Source: Anaerolineales bacterium
GTDB lineage: Bacteria > Chloroflexota > Anaerolineae > Anaerolineales > UBA4823
Assembly: GCA_016932955.1 (NCBI GenBank)
Contig: JAFGBV010000227.1
Span: 1 to 64,000, forward strand
DNA length: 64,000 nt
Reading direction: 5' to 3'
The notes beneath the pieces were generated by a model that made no database searches, was not told where the DNA came from, and was given only the letters and a program-made list of their open reading frames with translations. The translations under genes were made by a program, and so were the position numbers. Shown here in pieces: positions 58,435 through 64,000 of this stretch. Every line of letters starts with the position of its first letter. Positions within the stretch are counted from its first letter, which is position 1.

Positions 58435-59976
58435 ATGACCCTAGCCCTCAAAGCCACGAATATTACCAAACGGTTCCCGGGCGTGTTGGCCAACGACCAT
58501 GTCAATTTCACCCTGGGAAAAGGCGAGATCCACGCCTTGTTGGGGGAAAATGGTGCAGGAAAATCCACCCTGATGAACATCCTCTATGGTCTCTACCAGC
58601 AGGATGAAGGTGAGATTTGCATCGATGGACAGCCCGTCATTATCGCCAACCCGCACGACGCCATTGCCAAGGGAATTGGCATGGTGCACCAGCACTTTAT
58701 GCTCGTCCCGCCGCTGACGGTTACTGAGAACATCATGCTCGGCCAGGAGTCAGTGAAAGCTCCCGCACTAGGCAGATTTGCTGTACTGGATCGTCGCGGC
58801 GTAGCCAAGCGTATCCGCGAGCTCAGCCAGGAATACAGCCTGGCAGTGGACCCCGACGCGGTGGTACAGGACCTCACCGTTGGCGCGCAGCAGCGCGTGG
58901 AGATCATCAAGGCGCTCTATCGCTCGGCAAATATCTTAATCCTGGATGAGCCAACTGCTGTGCTGACCCCGCAGGAAGCCGATGAGCTCTTTGTCATCAT
59001 GCGCCGCCTGGTAGAGCAGGGGAAATCGATCATCTTCATCACCCACAAGCTGCGCGAAGTGCTGGCGGTGGCTGACCGCATCAGCGTGATGCGCGCCGGG
59101 CAAATGGTGGGCTCAGTGAAGCCAGCCGAAGCCACACGCGAGCTGCTGGCGGAGATGATGGTTGGGCGCGAAGTGATTTTACAGATCGACAAGGTTGCTG
59201 CACATCCCGGTGCAGCGGTTGTGGAAGTGAATAATTTGTGCGTTCAGGATGACCGGCGCCACACTGTGGTAGATGGCGTTTCCTTCCAGGTGCGCGCGGG
59301 CGAAATCCTGGGCATTGCGGGGGTGCAAGGAAATGGCCAGACCGAGTTGGCCGAGGCGCTGACCGGTTTGCGGCGTGTCTTGAGCGGGCAGATGTTGGTT
59401 TTGGGACAAGATACCACGCACGCCTCCCCGCGGCAGGTGATCGAGGCAGGTGTCTCGCACATCCCTGAAGACCGCCACAAACACGGGCTTGTCCTGGCTT
59501 TCTCCATCCGCGATAACATCATGTTGTGCACGTACTACCGCCCACCTTTCGCGCGCGGAGTGGAGTTGGACTTTCCGGTGATCGATGCCCGCTCAGAAGA
59601 GTTGGTGAAGATGTTTGATGTGCGCACGCCGAGTATCCAGACGCAAGCCGGCTCGCTTTCGGGCGGCAACCAGCAAAAAGTCATTGTGGCGCGCGAGCTG
59701 GCCCGGCCGGTGAAGTTCCTGCTCGCCTCCCAGCCAACCCGCGGCCTGGACGTGGGCAGCATCGAATTCATCCATCGCCAGATCATCAATGCCCGCGACC
59801 AGGATGCAGCGGTCTTGCTGGTGAGTGCAGAATTGGATGAGATTTTGAGCCTTTCAGATCGCATTGCGGTGATGTACAAAGGACATATCCTGGACACGTT
59901 AGATGCTAAGAGCGCCACGCGTGAGCAGTTAGGCTTGCTCATGGCCGGGATCACCCAGGAGGCGGCACATGCTTAA
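58435..59976 (+). CDS. nucleoside ABC importer ATPase (two-domain)
   Basis: A 513-residue double-ATPase of the XylG/RbsA/NupA type. The first domain has a consensus Walker A (GENGAGKSTLMNILYGL), LTVGAQQRVEIIKALYR as the signature and LILDEPTAVLTPQEADELF. The second has a degenerate P-loop (GVQGNGQTELAEALTG) but LSGGNQQKVIVARELA and PTRGLDVGSIEF. GGGGAG precedes the start. It overlaps the first permease gene by 8 bases. Confidence 0.95.
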   Translation: MTLALKATNITKRFPGVLANDHVNFTLGKGEIHALLGENGAGKSTLMNILYGLYQQDEGEICIDGQPVIIANPHDAIAKGIGMVHQHFMLVPPLTVTENIMLGQESVKAPALGRFAVLDRRGVAKRIRELSQEYSLAVDPDAVVQDLTVGAQQRVEIIKALYRSANILILDEPTAVLTPQEADELFVIMRRLVEQGKSIIFITHKLREVLAVADRISVMRAGQMVGSVKPAEATRELLAEMMVGREVILQIDKVAAHPGAAVVEVNNLCVQDDRRHTVVDGVSFQVRAGEILGIAGVQGNGQTELAEALTGLRRVLSGQMLVLGQDTTHASPRQVIEAGVSHIPEDRHKHGLVLAFSIRDNIMLCTYYRPPFARGVELDFPVIDARSEELVKMFDVRTPSIQTQAGSLSGGNQQKVIVARELARPVKFLLASQPTRGLDVGSIEFIHRQIINARDQDAAVLLVSAELDEILSLSDRIAVMYKGHILDTLDAKSATREQLGLLMAGITQEAAHA

Positions 59977-61369
59977 CCAGAACACTGCTCCTGAGCCTGC
60001 AGCCAGACGCAAAGAGTTTCAACACACGCTGTTGCGCGTCTTAGATATCATGAGTACGCCGGCGCTGGCGATCTTAACCGCCTTCTTGATCGGCGCACTC
60101 TTGATCCTACTCACCAGCGACGGCAGCATAATAGACAGGTTTGTGACCGTGGGAGAAGCCTACTGGGGCATGGTGGACGGGGCGCTCTTTAAAGTGCGCG
60201 GCCTTTCCGAGACCCTCGTCGCAACCGTGCCCTATGTTTTGCTCAGCCTGGCTGTGGCGGTGGGATTCAAGACCGGCCTGTTCAATATCGGCGTTGAAGG
60301 GCAGTTCACCATCGGCGCCATCTGCGCCGCCGTTGCCGGAGCTGCCACCAAGGATTTGCCGGGGATCCTCCACCTGCCGCTGGCGTTGATCGCTGGGGCG
60401 TTGGGAGGAGCAGCCTGGGCCGCTGGCCCGGCTTTTCTCAAGGCGCGCACAGGCGCTCATGAAGTGATTAGCACGATGATGATGAACTACGTGGCCTTTC
60501 GCTTTGCCGAATACCTGATCAGTGGACCATTAGTAGATCCGCTCGCCTCCACTATACAAACCAGCCATGTATCCACAGAAGCAGAGCTGTGGATATTTGC
60601 CGCGGTACCCCAGCGCCTGCAAGACCCGCTCAATGCCCTGGCAGTTGCACTGGTGGTCTGGCTGGTGGTGGCTCTGATCGTGCGCAGCGCCATCAGCCGC
60701 GAGTCACCGACGGGGCGCATCAAAACCAGCACCCAACGCCGGGCTGCTTACCTGGGCGCCGGCTTTGGGGCTGGATTGCTCACCTTTATCTTCCTCCCGC
60801 GGCTGGTCAACTTATGGTGGCCTTTCAGCGACCAATACGACCGCTTACACATCGGCCTTTTCCTGGCGCTGGGGAGTGTTTTCTTCATCCGCTGGTTGAT
60901 GGGGAAAACTACGCTGGGTTTCGAGCTGCGCACAGTCGGCGCCAACCCCAGTGCCGCCCAATATGCCGGCGTGAACATCACACGTAATATCATGCTCTCC
61001 ATGACCATTTCAGGCGCACTGGCTGGCCTGGCAGGCACGGTGGAGGTGCTGGGTGTTTCGATCTGCCGCTGCCTGCCGCTGTTCTTCTCCAGCGGATATG
61101 GCTGGGATAGCATCGGTATTGCCCTGCTGGCGCAAAATGATCCCTTTGGCATCCTGGCAGCTTCAACCCTATTTGGCGCTATGCGCAACGGCGCCGACCT
61201 GATGGAGCTACGGTCGGGTGTTTCCAAATACCTATATTCTCTCATCCAGGCATTGGTGCTGCTCTTCGTAGCGGCGCCAACGGTGGTCCGTTCGCTGTAC
61301 CGCATTCGAACCAAACGCAAGGATGATAACCAGGCGCCAGTGACGGCGGGCGAGGGAGCAAAGCAATGA
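59969..61369 (+). CDS. nucleoside ABC importer permease 1
   Basis: A 466-residue permease of the BPD_transp_2 family (NupP-like). The diagnostic block is AVGFKTGLFNIGVEGQFTIGAICAAVAG, then AHEVISTMMMNYVAFRFAEYLI, and GANPSAAQYAGVNITRNIMLSMTISGALAGLAGTVEVLG. There is an insertion of about 60 residues (residues ~185-250, with a TM pair) compared with short family members. Overlaps the second permease gene (ATGA). Confidence 0.94.
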   Translation: MLNQNTAPEPAARRKEFQHTLLRVLDIMSTPALAILTAFLIGALLILLTSDGSIIDRFVTVGEAYWGMVDGALFKVRGLSETLVATVPYVLLSLAVAVGFKTGLFNIGVEGQFTIGAICAAVAGAATKDLPGILHLPLALIAGALGGAAWAAGPAFLKARTGAHEVISTMMMNYVAFRFAEYLISGPLVDPLASTIQTSHVSTEAELWIFAAVPQRLQDPLNALAVALVVWLVVALIVRSAISRESPTGRIKTSTQRRAAYLGAGFGAGLLTFIFLPRLVNLWWPFSDQYDRLHIGLFLALGSVFFIRWLMGKTTLGFELRTVGANPSAAQYAGVNITRNIMLSMTISGALAGLAGTVEVLGVSICRCLPLFFSSGYGWDSIGIALLAQNDPFGILAASTLFGAMRNGADLMELRSGVSKYLYSLIQALVLLFVAAPTVVRSLYRIRTKRKDDNQAPVTAGEGAKQ

Positions 61370-62475
61370 CAACTGAGATGAAGACCCTTAATAATGCACA
61401 TCGAAGTTGGCGCAGCTCCAAATGGTTCTCAATGGTGACTACCATCTTGATGATTGGTTTTGGATTGCTGGCAACCTGGTGGCTGCTGAACCTGGTGATC
61501 TCAGGCCAATGTGGGCAGAAATGCGTGATCGATAACCTGGCACAGATGTTCCGCCTGGCTACGCCCATCGCTTTTGCTGCCTTCTGCGGCATGATGTGTG
61601 AGCGTGCTGGCATCTTCAACATTGGTATCGAAGGCCAGATGCTGATGTCTGCTATGGTTTGCTATGCGTTCAACCTGTTCTCTTACCAGTGGTTTAAGAC
61701 CTTCATGGATCCAGCCACAGCAGGCACAGCCAGCCGGATACTGGCCCTGGTGGCTGGGCTGCTCTCAGCGCTTCTCCTTGCCGCGCTGCATGCGGTGCTA
61801 TCGATCCGCTATAAAGCCGATCAGATCATCAGCGGCACAGTGATCAACATCCTCGCCCTGGGGCTGACGGGTTACTTCTACCGCCAGTTCCTGGCTGAGA
61901 ACCTGCCTCCTGGTCCGGGGACCTTTCCTCTGCTGGCGATACCGGGACTTTCAGAAATCCCCATTCTGGGACCGATCTTCTTCAATCAAAAACCGCTCAC
62001 CTATATTATGTTTATCGCGGTTTTCTTCTTGCACTACATGCTTTTCTTCACACCCTGGGGCTTGCGCACCCGGGCTGTTGGCGAACACCCGCGCGCAGCG
62101 GACACATTAGGGGTAAATGTGCTCTGGATGCGTTATTCCAACGTGCTGGCTGGCGGCTTGCTCGCCGGGCTGGGCGGCGCTTATTTCACGCTCGAAGCCG
62201 TGGATGTGTTCAACCCCGGAATGACCAACGGCCTTGGCTTCATCGGCCTGGCTGCCATGATCTTTGGCAAATGGAATCCCTTCGGTGCCCTGTTCGGAGC
62301 GCTAATCTTTGGCCTGGGCAGCGGCATCACCACGACGGTCAGCATCTTCCGCCCAGATATTCCCTCCCAAATCCCGCAGATGCTGCCTTATGTGCTCACG
62401 ATTGTGGTACTCACTGGTGTGGTCGGCCGAGCCGTGCCGCCCGCCGCGGGAGGAAAGCCTTACGAGAAGCAATAA
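61366..62475 (+). CDS. nucleoside ABC importer permease 2
   Basis: A 369-residue permease of the same family (NupQ-like). Recognisable from FRLATPIAFAAFCGMMCERAGIFNIGIEGQMLMSAMVCYAF, the ADQIISGTVINILALGLTGYFYRQFL block, and GEHPRAADTLGVNVLWMRYSNVLAGGLLAGLGGAYFTLE. About ten hydrophobic segments. Last gene of the importer; a hairpin terminator follows 28 bases later. Confidence 0.94.
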   Translation: MTTEMKTLNNAHRSWRSSKWFSMVTTILMIGFGLLATWWLLNLVISGQCGQKCVIDNLAQMFRLATPIAFAAFCGMMCERAGIFNIGIEGQMLMSAMVCYAFNLFSYQWFKTFMDPATAGTASRILALVAGLLSALLLAALHAVLSIRYKADQIISGTVINILALGLTGYFYRQFLAENLPPGPGTFPLLAIPGLSEIPILGPIFFNQKPLTYIMFIAVFFLHYMLFFTPWGLRTRAVGEHPRAADTLGVNVLWMRYSNVLAGGLLAGLGGAYFTLEAVDVFNPGMTNGLGFIGLAAMIFGKWNPFGALFGALIFGLGSGITTTVSIFRPDIPSQIPQMLPYVLTIVVLTGVVGRAVPPAAGGKPYEKQ

Positions 62476-62503
62476 CACCCCGGGCGTACCTTCTATCCAA
62501 ATA

Positions 62504-62543
62504 AAAACCGTGGCAGCAACCAGCAGGTAGCAGCCACGGTTTT
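62504..62543. terminator. bidirectional intrinsic terminator
   Basis: AAAACCGTGGC / GCCACGGTTTT, 11 bp with an 18-base loop and U-like ends in both directions. It separates the importer operon (+) from the convergent cytidine deaminase (-). Confidence 0.8.
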
Positions 62544-62562
62544 GTGATCAAAACGGTCTTGC

Positions 62563-62976
62563 TCAACCCAAGCTCTGCGGGCCAAAAGCCCCGGGCAGTA
62601 AGTCGCTCACGGTTATTTCCTGCACGCGCTCTCCCTGAGTATCCGCAATCAAAACCAATGTATCCAGCCCAAATTCTGCCATCACCTGCCGGCAGCCGCC
62701 ACAGGGCATTCCTCCGTTACTGGTCACCACAGCCATTGCAATGAACTCACGCTCGCCTTCGGATACTGCCTTGAAAATCGCCACCCGTTCGGCGCATAAC
62801 CCGCTCGGATAGGCAGCATTTTCAATGTTGCAACCGGTAAAATATTGACCGGAACGGGTCAGCAATGCCGCACCGACCTTGTAATGGGAGTATGGTGCAT
62901 AGGCTTTCTCGCGCGCGGCGCGTGCTCGATTCAATAATTCCTGGCGTTGTTCATTCGTCAGCAGGTTTTCCATCAT
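62563..62976 (-). CDS. cdd: cytidine deaminase
   Basis: A 137-residue deaminase from ATG 62976. The zinc-binding motifs are intact: GLCAERVAIFKA (C-A-E) and PCGGCRQVMAEF (PCxxC). TGCNIENAAYPSGL is the nucleoside-binding segment (NxE). It deaminates cytidine or deoxycytidine to uridine in salvage. Its position next to a BMP/PnrA importer supports nucleosides as the imported substrate. It overlaps the upstream CorC-like gene's stop by 26 bases. Confidence 0.92.
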   Translation of the reverse strand: MMENLLTNEQRQELLNRARAAREKAYAPYSHYKVGAALLTRSGQYFTGCNIENAAYPSGLCAERVAIFKAVSEGEREFIAMAVVTSNGGMPCGGCRQVMAEFGLDTLVLIADTQGERVQEITVSDLLPGAFGPQSLG

Positions 62977-64000
62977 GTTCCCTCGCATCCTGAGCGGATG
63001 TTATTTTCTTGGCTCTCACTTTGCGAATACGCCTCCCAACCACCTGTTCCACAGTCAACAGTACATTGTCCACATGCAGCGTTTCGCCGCTGGTGGGCAC
63101 GCGCCCAACCTGGCTGTAGATATACCCGCCCAGCGTATCCGCTTCATCAATAGGCAGGCGGCTTTCCATTATCTCATTAAAGTCATCCAGATCGATACGT
63201 CCCAGGAACAGGTATTCATCCTCTGCCATTTGCACATAAGGCAGTTCTTCACTCTGGTCAAATTCATCCTGAATCTCACCCACAATCTCTTCCACGATAT
63301 CTTCCAGGGTAACCAATCCTGCCACACCGCCGTATTCATCCACCACCACTGCCATGTGGATGCGCTCTGACTGCATCTCAGTGAGCAGTTCATCCACCTT
63401 TTTGGCCTCGGGAACAAAACAAGCCGGGCGCAGCAACGCACGCAAGGAATCAATCTCGCTCCCCTCGCGCCAGACGCGCAGCAGATCCCTGGCATAGAGC
63501 AGGCCCAGGATGTTATCTACTGTCTCTTCGTAGACAGGTGCGCGCGAATATCCGGACTTCAATAACGCATCCACTGCCTGAGGAATTGGGATGTTAACAT
63601 CCAACGCGGTAATATAAATTCGCGGCACCATGATCTCTCGCGCCAGTGTATCCCCCAGGTCAAAGATGGAGTAGATCATCTTACGTTCATCCTGCTCCAA
63701 AACACCCCCCTCGTGCCCGGCATCCACCATGCTCTTCAATTCATCTTCTGTTACCGTGCCGGCAGGCTCTTGCTTGTCATGACGCCGGGCATTAATCGCC
63801 AATGGTAGAACGAGCAGGGGAGAAAGCACAGCAGTGAGCAAGCGCGCCGAGGGGGCAACTCGCAGCGCCCACACATCCGGGCGGTGCGAGACCACCATAT
63901 CGACAATCCACTCCAGTAAAAAGAACAGCAGCACAGCCAGCAGCAGCGCCCCGCTTGCCACGGACCAGTGCACATTTCCCAACCCCTGCGAGAACAATGC
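62951..64000 (-). CDS. CNNM/CorC (hemolysin-family) membrane protein with CBS pair, 5' truncated by window
   Basis: At least 348 residues; the frame stays open to the window end. It has the end of the CNNM membrane domain (ALLLAVLLFFLLEWIVDMVV), EDELKSMVDAGHEGGVLEQDERKMIYSIFDLGDTLAREIMVPR leading into the CBS pair (RIYITALDVN... and SERIHMAVVVDEYGGVAGLVTLEDIVEEIVGEIQDEFD), and a C-terminal CorC_HlyC domain (YLFLGRIDLDDFNEIMESRL...ADTLGGYI). Related proteins take part in magnesium/cobalt homeostasis. The true N-terminus lies beyond 64000. Confidence 0.9.
   Translation of the reverse strand, partial: ALFSQGLGNVHWSVASGALLLAVLLFFLLEWIVDMVVSHRPDVWALRVAPSARLLTAVLSPLLVLPLAINARRHDKQEPAGTVTEDELKSMVDAGHEGGVLEQDERKMIYSIFDLGDTLAREIMVPRIYITALDVNIPIPQAVDALLKSGYSRAPVYEETVDNILGLLYARDLLRVWREGSEIDSLRALLRPACFVPEAKKVDELLTEMQSERIHMAVVVDEYGGVAGLVTLEDIVEEIVGEIQDEFDQSEELPYVQMAEDEYLFLGRIDLDDFNEIMESRLPIDEADTLGGYIYSQVGRVPTSGETLHVDNVLLTVEQVVGRRIRKVRAKKITSAQDAREHDGKPADE

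Overview
This is a GC-rich bacterial chromosomal window with densely packed, translationally coupled genes. The gene content points to an anaerobic Chloroflexota bacterium, most likely Anaerolineae-like. The signs are pyrrolysine-free MttB-type methyltransferases with a corrinoid protein, many lipoprotein solute-binding proteins, Pro/Thr-rich linkers in surface proteins, a GPH sugar symporter with a split transketolase, and a YfcC carrier. The taxonomic call is an inference; there is no rRNA or other marker in the window. I found no tRNA, rRNA, CRISPR array or intact insertion sequence.

Layout: 0-10.8 kb holds a partial MalT/LuxR-type regulator, a CrtI-like FAD oxidoreductase preceded by the remnant tail of a lost GPH transporter, and a minus-strand carbohydrate catabolic operon (IolD-like TPP enzyme, split transketolase, RpiB-like isomerase, GPH symporter, Gfo/Idh/MocA dehydrogenase). 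An IclR regulator with a near-leaderless promoter lies upstream of the operon. 10.8-20 kb holds a minus-strand lasso-peptide-type RiPP locus. Four tandem cassettes each consist of a sigma70 promoter, a 5' leader hairpin, a 47-54 aa precursor and a conserved 3' hairpin. They feed into an Asn-synthetase-like cyclase, two HPr-kinase-like proteins, a sulfotransferase, a PqqD-like recognition protein and a nucleotidyltransferase. Every predicted core has Thr at -2 and Asp at position 8. No B2 leader peptidase or exporter is present at the locus. 20-26.7 kb holds miscellaneous genes, including a coupled phosphotransferase / GNAT-fragment / flavodoxin-fold set and three poorly characterised proteins.

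26.8-38 kb holds a methylamine-type operon: a promoter followed by an attenuator-like terminator, a corrinoid protein, a peptide-type ABC binding protein and two permeases without an ATPase, and four consecutive diverged MttB-family methyltransferases. A sensor-less histidine kinase lies tail-to-tail with the last one. 38-43.8 kb holds a MarR regulator, a heterodimeric ABC exporter with one degenerate ATP site, and a YfcC-type carrier. 43.8-48.6 kb (minus) holds an SBP-like protein without a signal peptide overlapping a CitE-like lyase, a DUF885 protein and a FabG-like SDR. 48.8-54.3 kb (minus) holds a MacAB-type complex in which one ATPase is fused to a cyclic-nucleotide-binding domain and has a damaged signature motif. 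54.3-56 kb holds a DUF389-SH3b protein and a soluble P-type-ATPase-like HAD protein. 56-62.5 kb holds a BMP-like lipoprotein and a complete PnrA/BMP nucleoside ABC importer, followed by convergent cytidine deaminase and a CorC/CNNM protein cut by the window end.

The most promising novelty is the lasso-type locus with four self-contained precursor cassettes. The MttB array behind an attenuated leader and the CNB-fused ABC ATPase come next.
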